Assembly (NCBI GenBank): GCA_905221605.1
Contig: CAJNDS010000791.1
Location: 760,001-824,000, forward strand
Length of the DNA: 64,000 nucleotides
Origin: Symbiodinium natans
Lineage: Eukaryota; Sar; Dinophyceae; Suessiales; Symbiodiniaceae
Direction of reading: 5' to 3'
In this document: one piece after another, positions 48,164 through 59,605 of the stretch
Layout of the letters: each line of letters begins with the position of its first letter
How positions within the stretch are numbered: the first letter of the stretch is position 1
Position numbers and translations under genes: made by a program
The notes under the pieces: generated by a model
What the model was told of the DNA's origin: nothing
Database searches by the model: none
The model's input: the letters and a program-made list of their open reading frames with translations, nothing else

Positions 48164-48539
48164 GTCGCAGGAGATTGCAGGCTTCGAGGTCCAGGTGGAG
48201 TAGGCGTTTCAGGTTGACATATCGGGAGGTACACAGACAGCTGGGACCCTAGGGATGATAGGCAGAGGTGTAGGCAGGTTCACTCACAACAGTCATATGT
48301 CAAATGGATGAGGCACCCAAAAGGGCGCGATAGAGACGGGGAAAGCAGGGAGGGAGTTATAGTGAGCCACTACTCTCGGCCCGAGTGCGGGAGAGTAGGA
48401 AAGACTCAAAGCTTGTGGGCATCCCCGCCCCACCACAAGGTGTTCGTAGAGGCCCTTCCTGTTTCGGATGGCTCTTGACCGGGATACCACTGACCACAAC
48501 AGCGCCTCGCTGGCCTTAGCTTCGTCAACCCCCAATTAA

Positions 48540-48645
48540 ACCTTAAACCCTAAACCCTGAACCCTGAACCCTGAACCCTGAACCCTGAACTCTGAACCCT
48601 GAACCCTAAACCCTAAACCCTAAACCCTAAGCCCTAAACCCTGCA
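48540..48645. repeat. Telomere-like array (CCCTAAA/CCCTGAA)
   Basis: About 15 units, half of them with the ccctgaa variant. Just 3' of the CA-exchanger gene. Confidence 0.95.
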
Positions 48646-48649
48646 GTCG

Positions 48650-49545
48650 ACAGGAGCAGAAGCCGAGCAATGAGGGCAACGGCCTCGAGTCCATCATTTA
48701 GATGCGTCAGGATTTCGGTTCTCAGGGTCATTCAAGAGAGGTGAAGGTTTTGTGTCTTTGGGCTTAGGGGTGTAGGGTGGTGGCGCTAAGAGTTGTGGGG
48801 ATGTTCCGGGGTTTTCGGGGTAGGGTTCAAGGTTGCCGGCACGGGAACGTCCGTGTCGAGGCTTTTAAAAATCGACCGGTGCATTTTTTACAATCTTGGG
48901 ACGCCTTCGAAAGGCACAGATGTCCGGGAAGATGACCGCTACCAGAAGCAAGTTTTTTTGGGGGATTATTTTCGGGAATCCTGTCTTGTGGGACCTTTCC
49001 TGACAGTAACACGTCTAGGCGTTACTGCTCTTCTGACGAAAAGCCATCACCCGGTTCCGCAAGCAGTGCAAGAGTCGCTGTGTTTTGGTATGGTTTGGCA
49101 AGTGAAAGCCTCAGAGCTCTGAAGCTACAGCCCAGCCAAAGGTTGTGGGTATGTAGGGAGCTTTTCTTGGACTTTATGATAGAGCCTGTGCTGTAGCTTT
49201 CAAATCTTGTCTTTCACATGCCCGGGCCTCTGACCGCGCGGCACTACCAAATGGTCGCGGGTCTCACAGTTCAGCGGGCTCACGTCGCAGACTCTGACCC
49301 CGTTGTGTTTTTTTTGACGTATGCCTCTGTGGTGTATGTGGGCGCTCGGGATCTGCAATGACACTTGCATGCTTCATCTTGTGCATGCGTGGACCCTTGC
49401 TGACGGGCTGTTGGAGACGTGCCCATGTCAACAGGATCGGATCGAACCTAACCGCGATGCAAAGAAGGCCCCCCCTCTCACGCTCCCTGAAGCAGCGGAG
49501 GCTTGAGTTCCGAATGCTAAAGCGGGAGTCGCTTGTGCGACTTGT
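48650..49545. other. No recognised gene
   Basis: Short open frames only, with no motif. Confidence 0.4.
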
Positions 49546-49860
49546 GTGTTCTATATGTGTCCTGCATCCCCGGCCGCAACACCATTCTCAGAGCAAAGCC
49601 CCTTGGTAGTTTTACAAGGTCCCTTCCCTTTACTGCTAGATGGGCAGGCACTCGAGATCCCATTTCCTACGAATCCCTTTCTAGAAGCTTCAGAACTGAA
49701 CTCATGGATACTGGACCAAGCCTCACTCTTCACTAGACTGCACCAAGCCTTAAACACCCGAAGTGCTAGAAGTACTGCAGCCCTCTCCCTGAACCCCAAC
49801 ACCCCGCAGCTGTTGGGACTGCCATGTGCCGGAGTCGTGGGCGAAGGTCCATGGGCAGGG
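49546..49860 (+). other. Unassigned open frame / candidate exon
   Basis: An open stretch with hydrophobic and Asn/Leu-rich segments (FPLLLDGQALEIPFP, SLFTRLHQALN), ending near a cag/G border at about 49868. I do not recognise it. It may be an exon of an unknown gene. Confidence 0.25.
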
Positions 49861-49869
49861 CTGCTGGCA

Positions 49870-51659
49870 GGGGGATTTGGTTTAAGGGTGGGAGTGTTTC
49901 AGGGTTTGGGGCTTGGGCTTGAAGGGGGGTGGTATGGGAATGAGGGGCAGCCATTTTGCTTGTGTATTTCTTTGTGTGCTGGTGTGTTCGTTAGAGCACG
50001 GGGCACAGGCCCATGGTGAAGCTGCTATCCACCATCGGGCAACAGAGCAGAATAACCATGTTGCCACAGGATTCGTGCATAGCATGCCTGAAAAGGCACA
50101 TGGCAAGCTCCATTGATCCAGACCCTGTTCCTCAGCTTTTCATCGTCCTCCTCTGATCTCCTCCCTTTGAGCATTCCGACAACACCCAACTCCTCAACGA
50201 GTGTCTGTGTGCATGTTTCGGGGTGGGTCAGTTCGGTTTTTGTGCTGCAGTCTTCGAGAGTCAGTGTTGCTGCGCCCTAAGCCCCAAACCCCTGAGCCCT
50301 AAACCGCCCGAAGCCCATTTAAGCCCCAAGCTTTCATTCAATCTGAATCCGCCTTAGGCAAGGCAGGCTCCTAAACCTCAAAGACCTTCGGCTGGAGCAC
50401 TGATCCTGCGGCTGTTTCGGCTCGGCACACGAACTCTGAAAACCTAGAAAACCTGGATCCCGAACCCTACGTCCAAGCCTTCAAGCAAAGCCCGGGCCCT
50501 CGTGGTGCTCGAGTCTGGGGGTAGCCCTGATACGATCCCGTAAACTCCCTGCTAACCTTCAGCCACGGCCCCTGAGAGCAACGGTCCGAGTTGGCTGAGA
50601 GCTATGCTTCGGGCGGCTGGGTCGCAGGGTTCTTCGAGCAGAGGGGGGTTGTTTCAACTTTGAAAATAAGCCCCTATCAACCGGACCCCTCCCCTGAGTC
50701 CTCAGGCGGGAACGAGGAGGAACCCCCCAACCCTGAACCCTAAACCATGTCAAGACGAGAGGACTGACGAATCTAATGCTTCGTCGTCTTGAGATGCTAG
50801 CATTGTGGGGGCTTTCTGGACTGTATTAGGGTGTGGGCTTAGGCATGTTTAGGGTAATAAGTCTTAAGAGTGCTAGTCAGGGCCGTACGAGAGACACGAG
50901 CTTGACCTGACCAATCCCTGCCGAAGCTCCCTCTGCTCCCCAGAAGCCGCAACTCTAAGAAATCCTCCAACCTGCCCTATTTGTATCGAAGCCCCCCACA
51001 AAAAGACTTCAGTGCAGAAACCTGGCACAAGCTGCCTTTAGCCTCAGGCCCTCCAGACATCCCTTCGGACGGCGGCCTCGCGATCGCTGCAGGTGTCCGC
51101 TTTACGTGTCGGGAACACTGTTCTCTTCTTGGGCTTATTATATTATATGATGTTATGTTAAGATGTTGTTAAGGCGAGTTGTTGATCGCGCACAAGTGCC
51201 TTCGTGTGGAGGCCACGGGCAGCACAGCGCCACTCGCGAGGCAGAGTGGTTCTCAGGGTATGGGATCTTGCAAGCCTTGAGGGGTGCAGGAGGCTTGGTG
51301 AGGTGGTGTCTTTGGCCTCTTTCGCTTTATTTGGAACATGCAAAATCAACAGATTACTGCTTGCGGGCCCTCTTGCTCTGAACCGCCGAGTCGGTATCAC
51401 TTAAACGCCAGGCCCAAACCCCAAACCCCTTTAGATGCCCTAAGCCCCGAGAACCTGGCGGCAAAGCCCCGAACCATGAAAGCCCCTAGAACACCTAGAA
51501 CACCTAGAACACCTAGAACACCTAGAACACCTAGAACACCTAGCAAAGAAAGCCTTTGGAGCCTCGAGCTCAAGCCGCCCCCCGCACCCCCCCTGCAAAG
51601 CCCTCAACCCCGAGGCCCCTTGCTGCCCAACAAAACCTGTTTAGGCTTGAAGAAAAACT
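49870..51659. other. No recognised gene
   Basis: GC-rich and repeat-poor apart from a 9-bp array (cctagaaca, about seven units) at 51484-51543. No supported gene. Confidence 0.4.
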
Positions 51660-51732
51660 AAGCCCTGAACCCTGAACCCTGAACCCTAAACCCTAAACCC
51701 CAAACCCTAAACCCTAAACCCTAAACCCTAAG
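51660..51732. repeat. Telomere-like array (CCCTAAA/CCCTGAA)
   Basis: About ten units. Confidence 0.95.
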
Positions 51733-51739
51733 CAAACTC

Positions 51740-51848
51740 TCCTGGAGGCTCCTGAGTCCTCTGCCCGCGCTGTTCACGTCGCCTTTGGGTGCGGCCCGGG
51801 AGAAGCAGACGAAGCGACAGCCAAAGCCTCGGTCTTCTTGCTCTGTAG
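51740..51848 (+). CDS. Candidate exon, unknown gene
   Basis: Encodes EAPESSARAVHVAFGCGPG and EADEATAKASVFLL between a telomere-like array and a repeat element. The composition is coding-like but the partner exons are not established. Confidence 0.25.
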
Positions 51849-51879
51849 GCATCTTTTTTTGGGGGGTTTCCGAAATTCG

Positions 51880-51966
51880 GACTACCTTATTGGTCGTTAA
51901 TATAAGGGGACCTACTATTTGGGGTTCTATATTCCGGGTCCCTTATGTTCGCAAAACTCCCATGTA
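51880..51966 (+). repeat. Short interspersed element, member of TATTTGGGG family
   Basis: Contains ctactatttggggttctat. Compare 26770-26845 (inverted) and 58430-58475. Confidence 0.4.
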
Positions 51967-52143
51967 GGGAGCTTTGTTGAGGGTTTTCAAAGGGGCTTCA
52001 GGGGGCTTGAGGGTTTCTTGGGGGTTTAGGGGTGCTTGAGTGTTCAGGGGACGTTCCCGGCTTGGTTTGGCTCTGGTCGCCTCCCTTCTCATGAGGCACT
52101 TGGTTTGTTCCCCTTAGGTGGGCTTTCCTAAGCCCTACATGGA

Positions 52144-52200
52144 GTGCCGAAGGTCCTATTGGAAGCCGCCGCGCGTGCCATGACTGCAGACGAGTTCAAT
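52144..52200 (+). CDS. Candidate exon, unknown gene
   Basis: Encodes PKVLLEAAARAMTADEFNE, helix-like and open. Too short to name. Confidence 0.25.
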
Positions 52201-52417
52201 GAGGGTTCAGGCTTTCGGCTTCAGACCTCAACCAAGCCTCTCCGAGCTCAGCCACTCCAAAGACGAAGCCGTGAGTGGTTTGGGGGTGGGGGGAGAAGCG
52301 GGTGTTGTGGGTACGGTGTAAGTAGTGGCTGGGCGTAGTGGCAGCAGGCTTAGAATTCACACCATGAGCTGCTTTAAAGCATGCTGTGAGCTGAGCTGGC
52401 TTAGAACAGCTCACACC

Positions 52418-53932
52418 ATGAAACGCTCGCATTCCCTGGCGAAGAATCAGTTCTTGCGGCTTTGCATTCGCAGCGCATCTGGCGAAGTGCTGGTGGAAGA
52501 AGATGATGTTCCTTGCGACAAACCAGTCTACGAAGTCGCACATCTGCTAGGCACAGCAGGCCTTCGCAGTACCCTTGTCACTCCTGGTGGCATCCAGATG
52601 TCTCCAAGGAGTACCCTAAGTGATTGGATAGCGACCGAGAGTGATGCTTTGACGCTCACAGCTGTGCATTGCAAGCTGCCGCGTCTCTTCGCAACTGCGG
52701 GGGCCTTTGCGGCCTTGACTCTTTCAGGAGACATCATCTCTTGGGGTAAAGCAGACTGTGGCGGTCTCATCTCCCCAGCCATTCGCTCCCGTTTGGGAGA
52801 GGTGCGAGAAGTGTGTGCTGCAAAATATGCCTTTGCGGCTGTTACGCAGAGAGGTGCTGTTATAGCCTGGGGAAACATGCGATTGGGTGGCTGTACAAGT
52901 GTTCTGAGCGATTCGAATAATGGGACAAGTCCTGTCGACGATTCTTTTTTGCAACGGGATATCGTCAATGTGTGCGCGACGTGGCACGCCTTTCTTGCAT
53001 TGCGCAAAGATGGCAAGGTCTTCAGTTGGGGCTATACTCTCTGTGGAGCAGGCAACCGTGCAGTTGAGAGGTATTTGCAGGATAAGACTGTAATTCGTAC
53101 CAAGGCCGGTGTTGGCATGTTCTGCGCATTTCTCTCAGACAGCAAAGCCATCCTGTGGCGGGGTGGTAAGTATGACGTTTTTGAACAGGTTGTCGATGTG
53201 GCTCTTGAATCCGGGGGCCACAGCGACAGCGCAATTGTGCTCAAGGCCGATGGTTCGGTAGAGACAAGTTGGGGGCAACGAATCATCAACAACTTGCCGT
53301 ATGTGAGCATCTTTGCTGGCACGTATGCCTTTGCTGGAGTATGCCGAGACGGCACAGTGACAACTTGGGGAGAAGCCAATCTTGGAGGTGATAGCACATC
53401 CGTCGAAGCCGACCTTTGCAATGTGAAGAGCTTTTGCAATAGCTGGGGCGCAATGGCTGCCATCCGCTCGGACGACACTGTGATAGCATGGGGGTGCCCA
53501 CGGTATGGAGGGGATGTGGCTGCAATCAAAGGCCAACTTCTGGACGTTGCCACGCTTGTCTCCAACGAAGGCGCCGCTGGCTTTGTTGCTTTGAAGCGAG
53601 ATGGCTCGGCATTTTCCTGGGGTGATGTGGAAGTTGACTGGCCCAGGCTTCGAAAGGTTAAGCGTGTCTCTTGCAACGGGCTTGCTTGGGCTGCTGTCAT
53701 GTTAGATGGCACGGTTGTGGCCTGGGGCAGCAGCAACAGCGGCGACGCGACACTGAATGCAGCATCGAAGCATGCATTGCATGGACGTTTTGCGGAGGAT
53801 GTTTGCGGAACTTCGTGGTCTAACAATGACAGGCTAGGTGCTTTTGCCTGCTTGTGCAGCGACAACACGGTTGTCACCTGGGGATCCACAGATGTAGTGC
53901 CAAACGGCTTTCAGCTGGTCGCTTTGAGCTGA
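52418..53932 (+). CDS. RCC1-like repeat protein
   Basis: One uninterrupted frame. I choose the ATG at 52418 (caccATGaaa). The frame is open from 52325, but the preceding 50 bp contain a near-repeat of the start region (cacaccatga at about 52360). The protein (504 residues from this start) has an N-terminal ubiquitin-fold-like stretch (FLRLCIRSASGEVLVEEDDV) and then about eight repeats of 50-55 residues with the pattern FAAL..(D/S)G.(V/I).(S/T)WG, for example FAALTLSGDIISWG, FAAVTQRGAVIAWG, FLALRKDGKVFSWG, FAGVCRDGTVTTWG, MAAIRSDDTVIAWG. This is the beta-propeller type seen in RCC1/HERC2-like proteins, a family that is strongly expanded in dinoflagellates and often intronless. The partner is unknown. 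RCC1's Ran-exchange residues cannot be judged by eye. Confidence 0.85.
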   Translation: MKRSHSLAKNQFLRLCIRSASGEVLVEEDDVPCDKPVYEVAHLLGTAGLRSTLVTPGGIQMSPRSTLSDWIATESDALTLTAVHCKLPRLFATAGAFAALTLSGDIISWGKADCGGLISPAIRSRLGEVREVCAAKYAFAAVTQRGAVIAWGNMRLGGCTSVLSDSNNGTSPVDDSFLQRDIVNVCATWHAFLALRKDGKVFSWGYTLCGAGNRAVERYLQDKTVIRTKAGVGMFCAFLSDSKAILWRGGKYDVFEQVVDVALESGGHSDSAIVLKADGSVETSWGQRIINNLPYVSIFAGTYAFAGVCRDGTVTTWGEANLGGDSTSVEADLCNVKSFCNSWGAMAAIRSDDTVIAWGCPRYGGDVAAIKGQLLDVATLVSNEGAAGFVALKRDGSAFSWGDVEVDWPRLRKVKRVSCNGLAWAAVMLDGTVVAWGSSNSGDATLNAASKHALHGRFAEDVCGTSWSNNDRLGAFACLCSDNTVVTWGSTDVVPNGFQLVALS

Positions 53933-55480
53933 TCGGTCCGTGGAAGAGACCCGGTGAGCACACGCTTGCTCCCAAAACAGAGCACTTGTTTGGTGCGCTG
54001 GTGTTCCGGTCCTTTGGCGACCCTAAACCCCAAAGAGCCCTAAGCCCTATGGAAGAATAGAACCCGAACCCTCAAGAATCATTCATCAATGCTAAAGAAC
54101 CGTACGCCCTGAACACTCACGAGCCCTAAGACCTTCTCCCTAACCAGCCCCCTAAAGAGCCCTGAAGGTCCCCCCTGAGCCCTACTAAACCCTAAAGTTC
54201 CCCGAGGCCCAGAGAGCCCTAAACGCTAAACTCTACAGCCGGACACATTTTTTCAACAGAGCAACAAATGCACACCGGATTGGGTGCAAAGAGTGCAGAT
54301 ACAACGCAATCCGGGGCAGCGGTCCTGGGGGGTACAAGGGGAAGCTTCTAGGGTTGTGGTGCATGTGCCAGCAGCCTATTTCCCTGCTTTTGGTGTCGTC
54401 TTTGTGGGAGGAGCACAAAGCCTGGAACAGCCACAACATCGGATTTTGGCTCCCCCACCACATGCTACGCAAAAGAAAGGCAAAATGCTGACAATCGCTG
54501 TATCTGCCTTTAGGGTTTTGCGCTGTGGGTGCCTGGAGGATCGGATTGCGGGGCTGTCGGTCGCCAGTGAATCTCCAAGTGGTAGCCGCCCGCGCTCATT
54601 GAAAAGGTTGCCCAAACACTGGACCCCCTTTCACGTACGTTCATTGCCACGTACGTTCATTGCCAACCCCTGAAAGTGCCCTCAGAAAGGTTTCTGGGGG
54701 GCTTATGGGCTTATGGGCTTATGGGTTTATAGGTTTATGTGCTCAGGGGTTATAGGCTTTGTAGGCTTGTGGTCTTTTTTGGTTTCTGGGCTCATGGGTT
54801 GATGGGTTGAGCGGGGGTCCCCAGAGTGATCTCTCCCCCAGGCGAAGCCTTGCGGCCAGCGCGAACCCCTGAAGGCCTTGGTTTTGAGGATTACTGGGCT
54901 TCTGGCTCTGCAGGGTTCAGCGTGTCTGTCTTGAGAGTGTGAGTTGGTGTCGCTTGTGTATGTTAAGGGATGAGATGAACTTCCTGTGCTCCACCCTAAA
55001 CCCGAAACCCTAAAACCGAACCCCTAAGCCCTTAGCCAAAGGGCCGGGCTTTGGGGCATTGTGGTTTGGGTTTGTGTGGTTTAGCGTTCTGAGGAACGGG
55101 CTGAGGGTTCGGGCTACGGGTTCTCTCATCTTGCCCAGACAGATACTCGCGGCTCTGCTTGCTGAGACCCCAAAAACCTCGAGACCCCCAGCTGCACCTA
55201 AGAATCACCATGCTCTTCGCACAGACCCTGCATGTTCCCCCTTGTACTATCAGACCTTAATAGGGATGATAATAGGGGGCACCACAATCCCTAGTAAGGA
55301 CTGTTAGTATCAGGGGGAGACATCCCAGCATCTCGGGTTTAAGGCTTATTGGGTTTGTCCTTTAGAGTTTGGGATGAGTTTTCCTGATGCTGGGGGACCC
55401 ATTGGGTTATTTGGTATTTCTCCTTGACATGCTGCTTGGCTAGTGAATGCTTTGACTTGTGATGCTGAATCCTTAGCCTT
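53933..55480. other. No recognised gene; degenerate telomere-like text
   Basis: Scattered ccctaaa/agccctaa units (for example 54010-54050, 54180-54235, 54990-55030) and a run of gcttatggg repeats at 54703-54740. No supported ORF. Confidence 0.4.
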
Positions 55481-55484
55481 AAGC

Positions 55485-55545
55485 CCTGAACCCTAAACCC
55501 TATAAACCCTAAACCCTCAACCCTAAACCCTAGGCCCTAAACCCT
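55485..55545. repeat. Telomere-like array (CCCTAAA)
   Basis: About eight units. It ends about 12 bp before a candidate exon. Confidence 0.9.
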
Positions 55546-55563
55546 TGCAACTCCTTCCTCCAG

Positions 55564-55623
55564 GCCCACGTGGGCCCGAAAGCTTTGCCCTCCGACTACG
55601 TGGAAGCTGGGAAGATCATGAGG
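55564..55623 (+). CDS. Candidate exon, unknown gene
   Basis: After a tccag acceptor it encodes AHVGPKALPSDYVEAGKIMR. The coding-like composition and splice context are good. The family is unknown. Confidence 0.35.
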
Positions 55624-56349
55624 TGTGTAGGCTGCGAAGCGACTGATGGGGTTGCTTGAGGGTTCGTGCTCTAGGAGCCGTGGGTTTCTAGGGGTTATAA
55701 GCTCTTGGTGGGTCAGGTGGGGCATCTCATCAAGGAATCCATGAATCCATAATCCATGGGCTGGCCAGGAAGAAAAGGAAGAAGGGTGCCGACATAGCAT
55801 CTGGGTTGGGGGAGCCCGAACTCAGCTTTTGTTTAGGGCTGGCCTTGTTCTGTGATGTTTGTTTTTGAGAAGCCCTCTAGACTGGAACCTCCCAAGCAAC
55901 AGTCCCAAGGAAGCTGGGAAGATAATCTGCCGGCAGCTGAGCATCCAAAGCAGGAGCACGTAGGCAGTTTTCTGAAGCCGAAGTCAACCCTACCCTCATC
56001 CCTCATTGTCCCCAACCTGTAGAGGGCCATAATATTGTAGGGACCAAGAAGGGGGAACTGAATTTAGAGACCCGACAGCTCAAGTCCAAGGGTCGGTTCT
56101 GCTCTGAAGCCCGTCTGGTGCCTCAAGGCCCTGAGCTTATCAACCCTGAAACCCCCTTAAGGAGCCCACAGCCGACCCAAAAAGCTAAGCAGCAAGCCTT
56201 GAAAGGCCTTGAATCTCGAGAGCCCAAAACACACCCAAACCCTGGTTCCCCAGTCCGACTGCTTCAAAGAGGTCGGCAGCGCAAGTTCATGGCCAAGAAC
56301 CCCTATGCGTGGCCCCCGAGAGAAGCGGATAAGGGGGTTGAGGGGTTAG

Positions 56350-56940
56350 GGTTTAGGGTTCCACCTTTTCCTTTGCTCGATCTCTGCCAGCAATCAGCTG
56401 CAAAGTGTCCAGGTTTTCCGCATATATAGCAAGTTGATTCCTTTCCTTTTCCTTTAGAATTTCCGTAGCCCTTTCCAACCTGCCTAATACATTTTCTTCC
56501 AGACTTTCCTCGTCCTTTGCCTCGGCCTCTTTTCCTTTTCCACGTCCTTTTCCAACTCCCCGGCCTCGACCATACTTTCCTTTTTTCCTCTCGATCTTTG
56601 CCTTTTCCTTCCTTTCTCACCTTTCCTTTTCCACCTTTTCCATAGTTCCCATAATACACTCCATCAATTTCCATCGGGATCGGTCCCTGGTGATTCGAGT
56701 GCTTGCGCCACTGCCAACGAAGACAGTATGTTTTCTGCAGACCAGGTCTGGCTGCTTTGCTCATACTGTAGCAATCTCGCTCTGATGTCCGCAAACGTTG
56801 TCTTGTCACTCATGTCAACCAGATGTCTTCTCAACTCTTGCGGATTCCTTTCATAGTTGTTCCAATCATCAAGTTCTGATCATACTTTACTCTCGTACTC
56901 GTTCACCAACTTCTCAAACGTCAGGACAGGCCATTAACGA
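56350..56940 (-). pseudogene. Decayed retroelement gag with CCHC knuckle
   Basis: On the minus strand, frames give FADIRARLLQYEQSSQTW, then after a frameshift PMEIDGVYYGN, a long Lys/Gly/Arg-rich stretch (GKGGKGKVRKEGKGK) and a CCHC zinc knuckle CYICGKPGHFAADCW. Gag with PMEID, basic GK-rich linker and CCHC is typical of dinoflagellate Copia-like elements. A stop and at least one frameshift show decay. No pol is attached and no LTR was found. It is not a copy of the 32-44 kb element, whose zinc clusters differ. Confidence 0.75.
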
Positions 56941-57232
56941 TACTCCCTTTGTCATGGATGCATTGGGAGGTTCATCAGGTATAGTACGAAGATCCCCACA
57001 TGTAGAACTACCTATGAGCCAGGGAGATTGGCCCAGGATGCAGGGTTCGGGGTTTCAGGTTTCTTGGGTATGTTATGGTATATGATGAGTATTTGTGTGA
57101 AGGGCAGTATAGTTTGGTCTCTTTAGTTTTTCAATGGGAATTCCACGTATCTATACCGATGAGCTCCGATGGCCTATGTCTGCTTTAAGTTTCATGCAGA
57201 GGTGTTGAACGGCTCCTTGCTACACCCAGGTG

Positions 57233-57286
57233 ACCCGCAAGCGCCACTTCAAGTATTATCCTGGCCTCAACGTGAAGGTGCCCGGG
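57233..57286 (+). CDS. Candidate exon, unknown gene
   Basis: After a cccag acceptor it encodes VTRKRHFKYYPGLNVKVP. Family unknown. Confidence 0.35.
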
Positions 57287-57449
57287 TTGGGGTCTAGGGC
57301 TTGAACAGTGGGCTGACAGTCAGATGCCGCTGGCCTAGAAAAGCTGCGGATGGACTGCCAGCCGAAGCAACTTGGGGGTGTCCGAAGTTAGGGGCATCTC
57401 ATTGGGGTCCGTACGATAAGGGAATACAGGGATCCCCGTCTCTCCGGAA

Positions 57450-58106
57450 GACACGCATTGCCCCCTGTGCGACGGTGTCGCTGACAGCTTTGGCGACCAT
57501 TCTCGTTGCTGCCCATGTGGCGGGGATCGAGTCAAGCGCCATAACCGTCTCAGGGCCGTGGTTGCTGCTCGAGTGCAGGCTGCTGGGCTTGGGGTTGAGG
57601 TCGAGAAGCCGGGCCTGCTTCCCCTGCGACCGGATGGTGATGGTGCTGAGGATGGTGGCCGGGGCGCCGGGCATCGCCGCCCAGCGGATGTATGGGTTGC
57701 GCAATGGGGCTTGCATGGCGCCGCCGCATTTGACCTTGCCGTCACTTCCGGCCTCCGTGCAGGAGCCGTCCTGTCTGAGTCCGCGCGCTCCGGCGTAGCC
57801 GCGGCTGAAGCCTACGAGGCGCGCAAGCGCACCCACCTCCAGACAGAGCAACACTGCAAAGCTGAAGGCCTCCAATTCGTCCCGCTTGTTGCCGAGGCAA
57901 GCAGCGGTGGTTGGGGTCCAACGGCTGCGTCTACCTGGCGCCAGCTCGCGGGCCTGATCGCGGCGCGCTCTGGCGATAGTCCGGGGGTTGAAACGGATCG
58001 CCTCCTGCAAAGCCTCTCCGTGGTGCTGCAGCGTGAGAACGCCCGTGCTGTGCTCCGTCGCCTGTCGCCAGGCGCGGGCGAGGCCCGCCCCTTCACTGAC
58101 CCCTAA
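57450..58106 (+). pseudogene. 5'-truncated LINE tail: CCHC and R2-like endonuclease
   Basis: The frame starting near 57450 encodes HCPLCDGVADSFGDHSRCC (a C-x2-C-x9-H-x3-C knuckle), CGGDRVKRHNRLR, then RRPADVWVAQWGLHGAAAFD and LAVTSGLR, followed by a helical tail to a stop at 58104-58106. A CCHC knuckle followed by R(R)PADV...(A)xD is the C-terminal part of LINEs with a restriction-like endonuclease (R2/NeSL type). The upstream RT is missing, as expected of an incomplete insertion. The ORF is open from 57558 in the same frame and upstream into the knuckle. Without RT it cannot move by itself. Confidence 0.75.
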
Positions 58107-58798
58107 GCTCGCTTGCCGCTTGTCACACATCTCCGGCCCTCTCGCTCATCTGGCCTCCTGCCTTCGTTGAGGGTTTCTCCGGTTCTCCTTCATTCTGGCC
58201 TGCGCTTGGGTCAGTTGAGCCCCCCACCCAGACACCCGTCTCCTGACTCCTGACGCCCTGTTCCATGCTCGCGTACACCGAGCGCTGTAGCATACATCTT
58301 CGTTTCGTCTCGGCTGGGCCTTCCGCTCGCCTCCCCAAATCCAGACGGGGTTTTGACGCTCCTGCTTGCTCACAAGTAGTGACGTGGAGTTGTGTTCCTC
58401 TGAGGCCTCATGGCTTTGGAAGGCTATAGGTGTATAGGAATCCCTGTATTTGGGGCTCTATATTCGCCCCCACTTAGTAGCTTCTAGGGGGGATCTGCTT
58501 CTTTTCCCGGTCCCAGAGACTTGCAGTCGCTCCATTGCGTGCGAGAAGCATGTTGCCTCAAGGCCCCAGATCCTCCAGACTCAGCCCTTGCGTAGTACGC
58601 GGGTCCGAGAGCATGGGGCCTCCGATATCTGAGAGCTCGAACTCGCTGACTCAAGTGATCACTCAGGTCACTCATTTTGAAATGACACACTCCGTCTTCG
58701 TTCTTTGCATGTTTATCTCCTGGAAAGGTTTGGTTCTGAAACTATGAACCCGAAAGGCCCTAAAGGCCTCAAAGGGCCTAAACCTTGCAAAGCCACTG
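58107..58798. other. LINE 3' flank and short repeat element; no gene
   Basis: The beginning may be 3' UTR of the truncated LINE. 58430-58475 contains ctgtatttggggctctata, related to the 51880 and 26770 elements. Confidence 0.35.
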
Positions 58799-58870
58799 AT
58801 GCAGGTCCATCGGACCACCTCCCTGCAGGCTGCCGTGAGTGGCCGGGTGCGGGGCCTGGCACGAGAACTT
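58799..58870 (+). CDS. Candidate exon, unknown gene
   Basis: After a tgcag acceptor it encodes VHRTTSLQAAVSGRVRGLAR and ELAG. Helical, family unknown. Confidence 0.35.
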
Positions 58871-58892
58871 GCGGGGGTTCAGGTTTGTAAGG

Positions 58893-59032
58893 AACCCTAA
58901 ACCCTAAACCCTAAACCCTAAACCCTAAACCCTAAACCCTAAACCCTAAACCCTAAACCCTAAACCCTAAACCCTAAACCCTAAACCCTAAACCCTAAAC
59001 CCTAAACCCTAAACCCCAAACCCTAAATCTCA
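58893..59032. repeat. Telomere-like array (CCCTAAA), longest and purest
   Basis: About 19 nearly perfect ccctaaa units on the plus strand. Internal to the window, so an interstitial array or an intron filler rather than a chromosome end. Confidence 0.97.
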
Positions 59033-59510
59033 ATCGATTGAGAGCGAGATGCCGGGAGCCTTGGTTGATTCACAGCGCTTCAGCTGCTGAGGGGGTTTGT
59101 CACTTGAGGATTTCAAGATTCAGTGCATTGAGGTCTTCCCTGAAACCCAGAAGCCCTTAAACCTTAAAACCCTGTACCATAGCCTCCGTGGGATCTTCCG
59201 GGACGGTCTCAGGGTTCGAGATCCAGGTACAGTAAGTTTTTGTGACGATAAAAAGGGGGGGAGTGGGGTTCATGTTAAGTTGTAGCCATCTTCATGCACG
59301 CCGCCTCTAAACCCAAACCCTCAGCCTCAAACCCCCATAAGCCCTATCCGTCAACCCCAGCGTGCGCTGCATTCTTCAGCCCCATGTCGATGATCCTTGT
59401 GGTGTTCAGGGTTTCAGGTAAGACCCTTGGGGTTTAGGGCTTAGGGTTTAGGGTTTAGGGTTAAACCCAAAACCCTGAGCCTGACACCCCAAATGCAGTT
59501 TGGGTGAGAC

Positions 59511-59605
59511 AGGTGAAGATGACTCACGACGTCCGGCGAGATATCATGATCATGAATGTCCTGGCAGAGCCCCGCGAGGCTGTGAGCTTCAAGATTCAGA
59601 TTCGG
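59511..59605 (+). CDS. Candidate exon, unknown gene
   Basis: After an acag acceptor it encodes VKMTHDVRRDIMIMNVLAEP and REAVSFKIQIR. Good coding look, family unknown. Confidence 0.35.

Noticed and set aside
52528-53889. Minus-strand open frames up to 285 residues over the RCC1-like gene
   Set aside because: The plus-strand repeats give clear RCC1-type patterns. The reverse frames are mirror artefacts of the repeats.
57399-58130. 243-residue minus-strand frame over the LINE tail
   Set aside because: The plus strand carries the CCHC and endonuclease motifs, while the minus frame has none.
58893-59032. True chromosome end
   Set aside because: Arrays are short, occur in both orientations and lie inside the window and inside gene introns.
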